Assembly: GCF_000340215.1 (NCBI RefSeq)
Contig: NW_006921535.1
Span: 3,049,323 to 3,113,322 of the forward strand
From: Pseudocercospora fijiensis CIRAD86
Taxonomy: Eukaryota; Ascomycota; Dothideomycetes; Mycosphaerellales; Mycosphaerellaceae
DNA length: 64,000 bases
Direction: 5' to 3'
Under the pieces are notes generated by a model. That model did no database searches. It saw only the letters and a list, made by a program, of their open reading frames with translations, and was not told the origin of the DNA. Positions 32,324 through 41,851 of the stretch are shown in pieces. The position numbers and the translations under genes are program-made. The number at the start of each line of letters is the position of its first letter. The first letter of the stretch is position 1.

Positions 32324-32878
32324 GAAAAGCGCCGGTCATTTTGGTTTTAGAATAAGGATTGTTAGCGATGGCGCACTAAGGCTCAAACTCGGTCATATAA
32401 GACTAGAAGAATGCTACCGTAGATGTGGGATTTTTGGGTTGCTTCTGCCTTTCTGATGAGCTATGATTCTCGTACCGTGGACAAGTCAATTCCTTATCCA
32501 GCTAAGTCCTATTTCGCTGCGTCCGAGCCAGTTTCTCATCTTGCCGCTGTCACAGCCTTGGTACGAGGCTGCTGCCTAGGATATGTAGGATAGGGAACTA
32601 CACAAACTTGCTTCGATGGCTCTCAAATTTTGTCATTACCTTTGTACATGCACAGCCCAATGACCAATTCTAGACCTAGGAAGTAGAAATGCTTAAATGC
32701 GTCAACGACAGTCGAGCTCAGTTGAGGAAAGTCATCAAATTCAGGTCTATCAGGCTGTAAATCTCAGCATTATCATCTAGGATACATAGTAGGTACATGT
32801 ACATGTAGTCATCAACATCATCATGAGGAGCGTCCCGTCTTCCGTCAAATCATTTTCACATCATGGTTCATAGCTTTT
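32324..32878. other. Convergent 3' intergenic region
   Basis: The 555 bases between the stop codons of RTF1 and the minus-strand repeat-rich gene contain only short frames and a TACATGTACATGTA palindrome-like stretch near 32793. No gene was recognised. Confidence 0.5.
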
Positions 32879-34741
32879 TTACACCGGTGGCTGGGTAGGC
32901 GTGCCCGGGCATGCCCCAGCAGCCTGGTACAACTCTGGACAATTCGTACTAGTGGAGGCGCCCATCTTCGGAGGCGGTGGAGGTGTTTTGGAATCTTTCG
33001 GTTTGGTAGCTGGCTCTGCTGGTGGAGGTGTTTTGGAATCTGTAGAGCCTGAACCACCAGAGCCTGAACCACAAGAGCCCGAACCACCGGAGCCTGAACT
33101 ACTAGAGCCTGAACCACTAGAGCCTGAACCACCAGAGCCTGAACCACTAGAGCCTGAACCACCAGAGCCTGAACCACCAGAGCCTGAACCACCGGAGCCC
33201 GAACCACCGGAGCCCGAACCACCGGAGCCCGAACCACAAGAGCCTGAACCACCAGAGCCTGAACCACCAGAACCTGAACCACCAGAGCCTGAACCACCAG
33301 AGCCTGAACCACCAGAGCCTGAACCACCAGAGCCTGAACCACCAGAACCTGAACCACCAGAGCCTGAACCACCAGAGCCTGAACCACCAGAGCCTGAGCC
33401 ATCAGAGCCTGAGCCACTAGAATCTGTAGCTGGAGCAGGCGCTGGATTAGGAGCAGGAGTAGTAGAACCTGAACCACTAGAGCCTGAACTACTAGAATCT
33501 GTAGCTGGAGCAGGCGCTGGATTAGGAGCAGGAGTAGTAGAACCAGAACTACTAGAACCTGAACCACTGGAATCTGTAGCTGGAGCAGGCGCTGGAGCAG
33601 GCGCTGGAGCAGGCGCTGGATTAGGAGCAGGAGTAGTAGAACCATAACTACTAGAATCTGAACCACTGGAATCTGTAGCTGGAGCAGGCGCTGGCGCAGG
33701 CGCTGGAGCAGGCGCTGGAGCAGGCGCTGGAGCAGGCGCTGGAGCAGGCGCTGGATTAGGAGCAGGAGTAGTAGAACCAGTAGAATCTGAACCACTATAA
33801 TCTGAACCACTGGAATCTGTAGCTGGAGCAGGGGCAGGAGCAGGATTAGGAGCAGGGGCAGGAGCTGGATTAGGAGCAGGAGTAGTAGAACCAGTAGAAC
33901 CCGAACCACTATAATCTGAACCACTGGAATCTGTAGCTGGAGCAGGGGCAGGAGCAGGATTAGGAGCAGGGGCAGGAGCTGGATTAGGAGCAGGAGTAGT
34001 AGAACCAGTAGAACCCGAACCACTATAATCTGAACCACTGGAATCTGTAGCTGGAGCAGGCGCAGGAGCAGGATTAGGAGCAGGAGTAGTAGAACCAGTA
34101 GAACCCGAACCACTATAATCTGAACCACTGGAATCTGTAGCTGGAGCAGGCGCAGGGGCAGGATTAGGAGCAGGAGAGCTAGACCCTGAACCTGAATCCG
34201 TAGCTGGAGCAGAAGCGGGAGTATTGGTATCGGGAATGTTGTCAGTCGGAACAGGTTTCCCAACAACACCAGGATTGGTTCCGGTGGCTAATTTGCGATA
34301 AGTCCAAGAACCAGAATCTCCGTATTGTGGTCTGTATCCTCCTTGCTGCAGTTGTTGTCGCTGGGCGTAGAATTGCTGGAACCATTGATAGAAAGCAGTT
34401 AACTGGTCATACGACCAAGAGCTTAGGAATTGAGACCACCATTCAGTCCAGGAAAGAGGAGGGCTATTGCCTCTATAATAAGTCTGTGTCGCATTTTGCG
34501 CTGGAGGAGGCGTGGAGTTGGAACTAGAATTGCCTCTGTAATAGCCCTGTGTCGCATTTTGCGGTGGAGGGGGCGTAGAGTAGGTCAAGGGAGGCAGCCC
34601 AGCGGCCTTGGGAGGTGCGGGTTGTGGTACAGGTGCGGGTTGTGGTACAGGTGCGGGTTGATATGTTGATGGCGAAGAGTACGGCTGTTGAGCAGCGACC
34701 AGCGCTGCCGAAGCGGCAACGAGAACGCTTTTGATATGCAT
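32879..34741 (-). CDS. Secreted low-complexity Gly/Ser/Pro-repeat protein
   Basis: The start was set at 34741 (620 codons) because it gives a clean signal peptide, MHIKSVLVAASAALVAAQQ, with likely cleavage after ALVAA; an in-frame upstream ATG at 34855 would bury it. Order after the signal: PAPVPQ repeats; two copies of a QNATQ(G/T)YYRGNS unit, each with an N-glycosylation site; an aromatic block with six Trp (SWTEWWSQF onward, about 130-170); APAP-TDSSGSDYSGSGSTGSTT repeats; a long GGSGS pentapeptide run; and a Pro/Lys segment ending with two Cys (NCPELYQAAGACPG). No GPI signal or membrane segment is visible at the C-terminus. A cell-wall or matrix-associated secreted protein is the best inference. 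Repeat number is likely to vary between strains. Long alternative frames on both strands are shadows of the repeats. Confidence 0.7.
   Translation of the reverse strand: MHIKSVLVAASAALVAAQQPYSSPSTYQPAPVPQPAPVPQPAPPKAAGLPPLTYSTPPPPQNATQGYYRGNSSSNSTPPPAQNATQTYYRGNSPPLSWTEWWSQFLSSWSYDQLTAFYQWFQQFYAQRQQLQQGGYRPQYGDSGSWTYRKLATGTNPGVVGKPVPTDNIPDTNTPASAPATDSGSGSSSPAPNPAPAPAPATDSSGSDYSGSGSTGSTTPAPNPAPAPAPATDSSGSDYSGSGSTGSTTPAPNPAPAPAPNPAPAPAPATDSSGSDYSGSGSTGSTTPAPNPAPAPAPNPAPAPAPATDSSGSDYSGSDSTGSTTPAPNPAPAPAPAPAPAPAPAPAPAPAPAPATDSSGSDSSSYGSTTPAPNPAPAPAPAPAPAPATDSSGSGSSSSGSTTPAPNPAPAPATDSSSSGSSGSGSTTPAPNPAPAPATDSSGSGSDGSGSGGSGSGGSGSGGSGSGGSGSGGSGSGGSGSGGSGSGGSGSGGSGSGGSGSCGSGSGGSGSGGSGSGGSGSGGSGSGGSGSSGSGSGGSGSSGSGSSSSGSGGSGSCGSGSGGSGSTDSKTPPPAEPATKPKDSKTPPPPPKMGASTSTNCPELYQAAGACPGTPTQPPV
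33046..33420 (-). repeat. 15-base coding minisatellite (GGSGS units)
   Basis: The run repeats an AGAGCCTGAACCACC-type 15-base unit about twenty-five times with small variants (CCGGAGCCCGAA, CTAGAGCCTGAA). It encodes Gly-Gly-Ser-Gly-Ser on the minus strand. A second class of longer units encoding Ala-Pro/TDSSGSDYSG lies at about 33420-34200. Confidence 0.9.
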
Positions 34742-34819
34742 GCTGATGACGCGCCAGTTCCGTATTGTGAGGTTTGACGAGAGGAGGCAGATTTCCACCA
34801 TTGGGTACTTCTCAGCTTG

Positions 34820-34827
34820 TATATATA
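34820..34827 (-). promoter_or_regulatory. Probable TATA box of the secreted repeat protein gene
   Basis: TATATATA lies 79 bases upstream of the chosen ATG at 34741, a usual TATA-to-start distance for a fungal gene and further support for that start. Confidence 0.5.
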
Positions 34828-35198
34828 CCGAATGCTGTTGTTCTGAATTACCCAAGACGGCTTTACTACTGTGTGATCGTTAGGTACATGGCAATGCGAT
34901 TCACTAGGCCTGTTGCACCGAGAGCTTAGACATGCATCAGGGACTCAGTGTCTGCTATTCGTGGATGCGGTCGTGCCTACATGACATCCGAGCTTCGAGC
35001 ACGTGGATGCCGACTCACGATCAAGCATGCCGCTATACAGCTCTGCAACCATTCTGGTCTCTTGTCCAAAGTCTATGCAGGTAATATCGCTCAATATCCT
35101 CGCTATTCAGTGGAGCTTTTTGAAAGTGTTGGCGACATTCTGATCGTATTGTTTGAGTAGAAATATGGTCCCGCTCCAGAAGGTCATGAAAGTGAGAG

Positions 35199-35397
35199 GT
35201 GGTCGGCAGTGAGGACCCAGAAACCTGCAAGGTACAGTGGTTTGAGTTGCGGGAGGGTGCCTTCACATGCGGGGGAGCATGGTGCCAGGTGGGAGATTCC
35301 TGGTGCAAGGTCTATTTCGGGATGACGACCAGCGATCCAGGCACACAATGCTTGTACGCATCATGTGTTCCAGAGGCTGAGAAGGTACAGTGCGATT
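35199..35397 (+). CDS. Possible Cys-rich reading frame cut by the gap
   Basis: A plus-strand frame starting at an ATG at 35199 encodes 66 residues before the N run, with six Cys (TCGGAWCQVGDSWCK, then CLYASC) and Trp/Gly-rich spacing. No signal peptide is seen at this ATG, so the true start may be upstream. It could be a small secreted protein or chance; the gap prevents a decision. Confidence 0.25.
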
Positions 35398-35787
35398 NNN
35401 NNNNNNNNNNNNNNNNNNNNNNNNNNNNNNNNNNNNNNNNNNNNNNNNNNNNNNNNNNNNNNNNNNNNNNNNNNNNNNNNNNNNNNNNNNNNNNNNNNNN
35501 NNNNNNNNNNNNNNNNNNNNNNNNNNNNNNNNNNNNNNNNNNNNNNNNNNNNNNNNNNNNNNNNNNNNNNNNNNNNNNNNNNNNNNNNNNNNNNNNNNNN
35601 NNNNNNNNNNNNNNNNNNNNNNNNNNNNNNNNNNNNNNNNNNNNNNNNNNNNNNNNNNNNNNNNNNNNNNNNNNNNNNNNNNNNNNNNNNNNNNNNNNNN
35701 NNNNNNNNNNNNNNNNNNNNNNNNNNNNNNNNNNNNNNNNNNNNNNNNNNNNNNNNNNNNNNNNNNNNNNNNNNNNNNNNNNNNNNN
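35398..35787. other. Assembly gap (390 N)
   Basis: An uninterrupted run of N. Its real length is unknown; reading frames drawn across it are meaningless. Confidence 0.99.
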
Positions 35788-36719
35788 TGGAAGGTAGCAC
35801 GAATCGGCAGCACGATATACTAGGTCAGAGGAGACGCTAAAGACGGAAGATAGATGCACCCAGACGAGGCCATAGCGGATAACAGTCGAAGCCCGCGTTC
35901 AGGGATCACCGCCGTCGCCATCTCGCTTATCGCACTGTATGAGGCCTATTTTAGCGCTTGACTATCTTAAGAAGAGCAAGGGCTAGTCAGTATAGCCTAA
36001 AGTTGTTAGCACCTATATGTAGATACTTAGCTTGAAAGGATGACTAGGAGTTCTCGAACACTCAAGGCGCAGTGCAGTTACGGTCTTTGAAGCATATCGA
36101 CCCGCTGCCGTTGTTGTGGGGCAATGCCTGTTGACGTGCTGTGGCTCTTGGACCAGTTGAAGCCGACGAACGACGCCCGTGGCCAAGAGGCTGGCGAAGA
36201 ACTGCTTCCGCTTCAGAGTTTGCCAGGACGATGATGGGAAGTTCACAAAGTGTTCAGCCTCCAAAAATATACTGACAAACAAGACGCGACTCTTCCTGTC
36301 ATGCTGCAAGTCGTCGTATGCGTGTATGACCAAAGAAACCAAGGCCAGAGTGGTGAGGTGGTAGCAGACAAAGATCCATAATTATCTGTTTGGTGCCGGC
36401 GTTTTCGATGGGGTATATGGGCCATGATGCCAGATAATGCCAGGTGCTGTCGGACTCGACAGAAGCTCCCGAGTCTTTGCAAGGTGCATCGCAATTCTCT
36501 CTGCTGTTTCAACCAAGAGAAAAGCTTTCCATTTGACGCCATGGGGTTGCACTGGTCAAGTCTCCCGCCCGAATTTGCGCAAAAACTTGTTGTGAGAGCT
36601 AGTTGATGACGTTCCGAAAAATATATCAGGCTGGGTGGGTTTGCCGGTCTCGGTCGTCGGATGGCAATATCTGTCTTCTTTCATGCTCATGATTCGTAAT
36701 CCGCACCTCCATTGCCTTT

Positions 36720-37673
36720 TCATAATGCGGCACCAACAGCCTCATTGAGCGCCGTGAAGCCTTCTTCCGGCGGCTGCAACCAATTCTTCGCATCATATTC
36801 GTGCCCACCTTCGATCATATGAAAAGTATATATCATCCTCCCCTTCAAACTCGTATTCTTCTCGCTCTTGTGCAGAATGTTTCCATGTATAAGCACCAGA
36901 GTCCCAGCCTTGACTTCTCCAAGCTGATACGTCTCCTCCTGCTCCTGCTTCCCCTGCTCCTTCTCGAGTCCCTCCGGCCATTGCGAACCCTCATTCTTCA
37001 CAAACGTTGTGCCCGTATTGCTCTCGTTCCTGACAAAGCGATTCGTGATCGGCGCTCTGCGGTGTGATCCCGGCGCGAAGCTCAAACATCCATTCTCCAC
37101 CGTGCAGTCCTCGAGCGCGTACCAAAAGCCCACAGCCGAAGGCGGATCGGTGTAGAGAAAGACGCTATCCTGATGTGGAGGCACGCGGCCACCGATCTCT
37201 GGTTGTTTGCAGATGATCATGCTCTGTAGGACTCTTGGATCTTTGAAGCCAAGATCTCGAGCTATATCGGCATTCTGTGCGTTGATGCTGGCCTTTTTGA
37301 ACTTCGGATTCAAATGATGGAGATAATGTCCGATTTTGTTGATCGCTTTCTCTTTTGGCTTCAAGAGCTTCCCGTCGGCGGAGAAGGCGGCTTCTTCGAA
37401 GAAGTAGCGGATTTTGTCGCCGGATGTCAAGAAATAGTCGTCTCCAACGTGGGCACTGGATTCGCCGGTGCTAAAGCGGGTCATGGGATGGTTGGAGAGG
37501 TCGAAGTTCGAGAGCATCTTTTGGGTCTCCGACATGAGTTCTGCGACTTCAGATTGCGAAAGTGCGTCTGGGATGAGCAGGTAGCCGTTCTGGGCCCATT
37601 GCTGCTTCTGTTCGGGTGTGAGGCCCATGGGGGAGTCGCTCGTGGGCGGAGGAGAGATGCGGGAGGGAGGCAT
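36720..37673 (-). CDS. Phytanoyl-CoA dioxygenase (PhyH) family enzyme, PHYHD1-like
   Basis: From the ATG at 37673 the frame has 317 codons; an in-frame ATG 11 codons earlier (37706) adds a Cys-rich leader and is less likely. The Fe(II)/2-oxoglutarate site is clear: VPPHQDSVF (His167, Asp169), a distal His in LVLIHGNILHKSEKN (His268) and the 2-oxoglutarate-binding Arg in LKGRMIYTF (Arg279). Other family signatures are GYLLIPDALS near the start, FWYALEDCTVENGCLSFAPGS and a C-terminal tail with NWLQPPEEGF. PHYHD1-type members are single-domain oxygenases of uncertain substrate; phytanoyl-CoA itself is not assured. The C-terminus (GAAL) is not a standard peroxisomal signal, so a cytosolic enzyme is likely. 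The divergent TMEM234 gene starts 210 bases away. Confidence 0.88.
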   Translation of the reverse strand: MPPSRISPPPTSDSPMGLTPEQKQQWAQNGYLLIPDALSQSEVAELMSETQKMLSNFDLSNHPMTRFSTGESSAHVGDDYFLTSGDKIRYFFEEAAFSADGKLLKPKEKAINKIGHYLHHLNPKFKKASINAQNADIARDLGFKDPRVLQSMIICKQPEIGGRVPPHQDSVFLYTDPPSAVGFWYALEDCTVENGCLSFAPGSHRRAPITNRFVRNESNTGTTFVKNEGSQWPEGLEKEQGKQEQEETYQLGEVKAGTLVLIHGNILHKSEKNTSLKGRMIYTFHMIEGGHEYDAKNWLQPPEEGFTALNEAVGAAL

Positions 37674-37882
37674 AGCGAATATGCTGCAACTGCAATGCGA
37701 GGGCAAGTAGTGAGAAGCGACCTAGCCTTAGTATGTCGTTGTATGAGAGACGCCTTACCACCCGGCGCAATAGCCGTGGATGATGATGTGTAGAGGTCGT
37801 CGGTATCATTGCTTGGCATGTGAAGGACGACTTCATGCCTTGACTCTTTCTCCGTCCCAGACCCATAATCGTCTATTCTATC

Positions 37883-38462
37883 ATGGACCCCGACGCGCCT
37901 CTCCCAGAGCCTTCGCCTTCCATATTCCGCTGGGTATTGGGATTTCTGATCGTCGGAGCCTGCTGGGGTCTCACCACTCCTTTCATGAGAAGAGCAGCCA
38001 TAACACGCGACACGCAGCCCAAGCCTTCGCGGCCACTGTTGGAAAGTCCGAACACGCCATGGTTGAAGAAGAAGATATGGGGCATTGCGTATGCTGTGTA
38101 CGATCTGCTCAAGAATCCTGCCTACGCGCTTCCGTTGCTCTTGAATGTCACTGGCAGCGTGTGGTTTTTTATTCTGGTTGGTCAAGCCGGTAAGTGCAGT
38201 GCGAGTTCACGAATCATGGATGTCTGACTGATGTGGAAAATGGCAGAATTGAGTCTTACTGTACCAATTACGAACTCATTGGCGTTTCTATTTACAGTTC
38301 TGGGAGAATGGTGGGCAGAAGGAAAGGTCATCTCTCGTGGTATGTGGCTCTTGGCCATCATGTCTGGCATTGCACTAGCTAATACGCCTAGATACCTGGA
38401 TTGGTATGGGTCTTGTGCTAGGCGGCATTGCTCTCTGTGTACATTCCAAAACCTCATCGTGA
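37883..38462 (+). CDS. TMEM234 homologue, small multi-pass membrane protein (three exons)
   Basis: Exons 37883-38189, 38247-38339 and 38392-38462 give 156 residues. Introns are 57 bases (GTAAGT, branch CTGAC, GCAG) and 52 bases (GTATGT, branch CTAAT, CTAG), both keeping frame. Hydrophobic segments lie at about 14-32 (WVLGFLIVGACWGLTTPFMRR), 75-105 (YALPLLLNVTGSVWFFILVG), 107-122 and 134-152 (IGMGLVLGGIALCVHSK). WGLTTPFMRR after the first segment and a final GxxLVLxGIALCVH are typical of the TMEM234 family (DMT transporter-like half). Function is not established for fungi. The unspliced frame would end soon after exon 1, so splicing is required. Confidence 0.85.
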
Positions 38463-38811
38463 GCTATGTAAGCAGCGATCGATCGCAGCTGTCCCAATGT
38501 ATCCTGCACCGGACTGCGCTGCATTGCGCTGGAATTTGCGACCTCATGCTGTCCTGTCATGCTGATTAGGTATGTCGTCGTAGTTCACGCCGTGTGACGA
38601 AATGATGGCATGTGCTGATCGATGTGATGGTAGGCTGGTTTCTGCACCTGCTCTGTACTGTGCTGGCACCTCGGGTGTTGTAATGCTATGCTGGAAAGGT
38701 GTGTCGCTGTGAACGCTGGTATCTCGGGTGTCGTAGTCAGAGCATGCTGATAAGGTGTGTCGCTATTATGTCGTAGTGTCTTGCTGTGATGGTGTGTCTG
38801 GTAATGCTGAC
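38463..38811. other. Convergent intergenic stretch with short degenerate repeats
   Basis: The 349 bases between convergent genes contain three loose copies of a GCTG(G/A)(A/T)AAGGTGTGTCGCT-like sequence (about 38690, 38746 and 38783) with intervening GTCGTAGT boxes. No gene was seen. Confidence 0.5.
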
Positions 38812-39910
38812 TCATGGTGTAGCTGTATCTGCCGCCTCCTTGCCCTTCGAGATCTTGACGAGCTTTGGTCCGGCTTTGGCGTACTGTACCTCGCAGCCCT
38901 CGAAATGCGGTGGGGTGGTTTTCAGACCCACAGAGAATGACTCGAGATTGTATGCGACGATCTTGCGATTACCTGGCTCAAAGCGCTCGTACTTGGTGAA
39001 GATTGCTGGTGGCTCTGATTCGAGTGTTGGTGGGTAGCCGCGAACAACGTCGAAGAGGACCCAGTCTGTCGCATTGGTTAGCATTTGAAAACGTGGTGGC
39101 GAGAACAAGATGGAACTTACTGTCGCCCTTGAGCTGCACCTGCTGCCGACCGCGTGCGCCATCGTCCTTGCGGCTGCTGGTCTTGCGACGGTTTTGCTTC
39201 TTCTTGAAGTCTTCAAGGCGCTTGGCCTTCTCTTCTTTCGCGCGCGCGTGGCTGCCATGCGCGATCTGGCCGAGCGAGTCAACCGCGGGCTCCTTCTTGA
39301 TGAGAGTCGCTTCGACTCTGTCGGCGTCTCCGAAAATGGCGGCGAAGTCATCGCGCAGCATGGCTGGTGTGGCCTCCATGAGCGAGTGAGGCGGATGGTA
39401 GTGTGGTGTCGAGGTGAAGAAGTCTCGCTCACGGCGCGGCTTCTTTGCTGTCTCTTTCTTGGCCGAAGCCACTGGTGTCCGAAGCACGGACCTAAAGACG
39501 TTGTTAGCACTTGTCTTTCACAAGAAGCTTCTGGCTACGAAGTCGGAAAGGTGATCTCCGAGATGTGAAGCACACAAGTTGCGATGGAGCTTACCTTGCT
39601 GCCGCCGTGTCGGCAAGGCGTGCTGGGCCGATCAGGCGGGCCGGACGATGAGGTTTTGGATTGCAACTTCAACTTTGGAGTCTTTGCAGCTGGTGTAGAG
39701 GCCTTTTCAGACGACGGCTTTGGCATTCCGAAATTGATTCGAGGTAGAGGAGAGGAATTTTGTTGAGCGCCTCTTGGCTTGAGGTGGAGGAGGGAATGAG
39801 GCCTCCTCGGCCTTTCTCTTCTTCACCTGCCTTTGCGGCGGTGGCGGCGGCGGCATTGCTTCTGCGGCCGCACGCGCCGCCAGACGTGCTGATGCTCTTG
39901 TCGCTGTCAT
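38812..39910 (-). CDS. Unrecognised basic nuclear-type protein (spliced)
   Basis: Exon 3 (39065-38812) and exon 2 (39491-39121) are well supported: the intron 39066-39120 has GTAAGT, branch CTAAC and CAG, and the junction gives GDNWVLFDVVRGYPPTLE. The intron 39492-39594 has GTAAGC, branch CTAAC and TTAG. Exon 1 probably begins at an ATG at 39910 (MTATRASARLAARAAAEAM, then a Pro run and KKRKAEE), but its frame does not join exon 2 through the plain exon. The frame that joins reads RLADTAAARSVLRTPVASAK and opens only after about 39660. An extra intron or a frameshift in 39600-39860 is needed. The middle is rich in Lys/Arg/Glu (RAKEEKAKRLEDFKKKQNRR), and the C-terminal 85 residues look like a small folded domain. 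I do not recognise the family. Confidence 0.55.
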
Positions 39911-40196
39911 TGTCTTCTTCTTCTTCTTGTGCAAGTTGGGTGAGCAGGAATGGTGGTGGCGTCCAGCGCGTGAGTGAAGACTGGTCTGAAGAGAGAGAAG
40001 ATGAAGATATGGAAGATGCAGAACTAAATACTCTTACCTGCCGTCAGCACAATAGCCAGCAGGTCTCTATTGTTCTCTATTCACGATTATTGTAGTGCGG
40101 TCAGGTTGTCTTCGCCCAATTGTTCGTCCACTGCCACTATTGTGGTGCTGTTTCAGCGGAGCCCATCCGCGAGTGAAGTGAAAAAAAGTGCTAAAT

Positions 40197-41851
40197 TTAG
40201 TATCGGCCGTTGTCGCTTGCAAATGCAGTGGTTCCTGAGAAGCACGGTGATACAAGAAGACAGACGGTGACCAAAATGCTCATTCTGTCGAGGAGTGTAG
40301 TGGTATTTTCACGCTCGTGGGACTTTTCGTTAGGTGCCATGTGTGGATGACATGAGGCAAACTCTTGATCGCTGGATGCAGGCGCGGAGCGGCCAGGTGC
40401 TTTGCGGTAGGTGCCGAATGCCCAAAGGATGAGTGCAGCGAGTCCCACAGCTGGAGCTTCATAGAAGCCATCGATCGAGTACCTTCGAACATGCCAGAAA
40501 ACCACGCCAGCATGTATGATAGCAAGCCTAGCCTTGAACTGGTGCTGTATGGCCCATCTCTGGATGAGCTGCCGGTTCGCCTTGGCAGATTCTGTATGTG
40601 CAGATGCACTGATTACAGCTCGTGCCAACTCAACAGTCTGCTTGTAGGGCGTGAGCAGTACAATTCTGGCGAGGTGTAGATGTAGTACAGTGGGATGCTC
40701 GAGTCCGCTCGCTTGTCCAATCGTGGCATTGGCTTGCCAATGAAGGATGTCAAGCGCATCGCATGCTGAGTTTTGCCATTTGGTAAAGGTAGGGATGGAT
40801 GGCAGCCAGATTGGAGCTTGTGTCAAGAGTTCAGAGCTTGATTGCCGATTCGCTGTTGGCGTCCATTGAGACAAAGGGTTTTCGTAGTATCGTTCGACCT
40901 CCCATAGCCGCTGGTAAAGACCATGAATGATGACGATTCGAGCAAATTCTCCTCTTTCTGGTGAGAGCTTCTTGTCTATATAGATAGCCCGAAGGCTTTC
41001 GTTCAAGCTTGGCTGCAGCGACGCGGGAGAGGAGATGGCCTGCCATTCTGCGGCAGAAACAGCGTCCCAGACTCTTTCAGGAGTAGGGATGGCTTCTCAA
41101 GGAAGGCATATGCCATCAAAGAGTCTATCATTCCATTGCTGAGCGAACAAGGCGCTTGTCTCCACAGAAAGCCGCACCTATCAGTTGCAGAAGCTCAGCT
41201 GAGTGGTGTGAGATGGAAAAGACAGCATCGTCTACTATGCTCTCCTTCATATACAAGAGACAGCGCCTTGCCATTTCATGCATAGATGCCGTGAACCTGG
41301 CGGAGTACAAGTCTTCAGCCAAATAATGGCTGCCGAGGGAAGCCATGGCCATGATTTCAATGCATTCGTGTGAGGTCCTAGCAAAGAGTGCTTTGTGGAA
41401 CGTTGGAATGGTTGGGTCAAAGTGCTTGAAATAAAGAGCAAGGAGGCATTCAAGGATGTCCAGGCCAGGCATTGCGACATTGGCAAAAGCGGGCCACGGT
41501 GCTAGTGCGTTGATGCACAATTTTTGGTAGCATGATTGCGTTTCTTCACAGACACCAGCAGCAATTCTCACGCTCGATTTTGGCGGTGCTTGTGCTTGCG
41601 TGTAGATCGACAGGCGTTTCACACGCGGCAGCCTCGCGGGTTCGCCATCCACGTAGTATTGGCCTGGCGTATTAGGAATGATATCGTCGGTGCCTTGACT
41701 GGTGATGCTATCGGTGACTGCATTTGATTGTGCCGAGAACACAATTGCCGGGGAGTCAGTATATGCGTGAGATGGGATTTCAATCGGGGCGGGAGCAGGT
41801 GGTCCTACGCCGGGGCGTATAGCATAGGGTGAGATGTCGGGAGCTGCGGCG
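40197..41851 (-). pseudogene. Fungal-specific transcription factor, broken and truncated at a telomere tract
   Basis: The sequence encodes the middle and end of a fungal transcription-factor regulatory domain (PF04082 type): GLDILECLLALYFKHFDPTIPTFHK, then LGSHYLAEDL, QLIGAAFCGDKRLVR, FARIVIIHGLYQRLWEVERYY and ARIVLLTPY. The first part (41742-41128) and second part (41006-40197) are in different frames. The frames cross near 41120, where SAME and WNDRLFDG overlap, and the second frame also has a TGA at 41097-41099. I could not find a good intron to explain both. Upstream, the first frame stays open, without an ATG, straight into the TTAGGG tract at 41852, where it would read Pro-Asn repeats. 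The DNA-binding part of the gene is therefore missing. The C-terminus also ends early. Confidence 0.75.

Larger units (their letters stand above)
34828..36719. other. Intergenic region interrupted by an assembly gap
   Basis: No complete gene is visible. One plus-strand frame entering the gap is listed separately. The part right of the gap (35788-36719) shows short frames only; 35788-36000 is partly TA-rich, as if mildly mutated or repeat-derived. Confidence 0.5.

Noticed and set aside
32901..33647. Plus-strand Glu-Pro repeat frame, 248 codons
   Set aside because: It is the complement of the GGSGS minisatellite, open only because the 15-base unit has no stop in that frame.
32845..34269. Long minus-strand Leu/Val-rich frame, 474 codons
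   Set aside because: It is an out-of-frame shadow of the Gly/Ser/Pro repeats; the frame with a signal peptide and a TATA box is the better choice.
35199..35859. Several frames drawn across the N run on both strands
   Set aside because: Unknown bases cannot support a reading frame; only the part before 35398 is mentioned, at low confidence.
36013..36606. Small overlapping frames right of the assembly gap
   Set aside because: All are about 60-110 codons, overlap each other on both strands, and show no domain or splice support.
37481..38185. Minus-strand frame of 234 codons upstream of the PhyH gene
   Set aside because: It overlaps the PhyH coding region in another frame and the TMEM234 exon 1 on the other strand, and has no domain.
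41006..41130. Intron joining the two halves of the transcription-factor gene
   Set aside because: Candidate donors are weak (GTGGAG, GTTCGC) and no CTNAY branch site precedes a suitable AG; a frameshift plus a stop fits better, although RNA data could overturn this.
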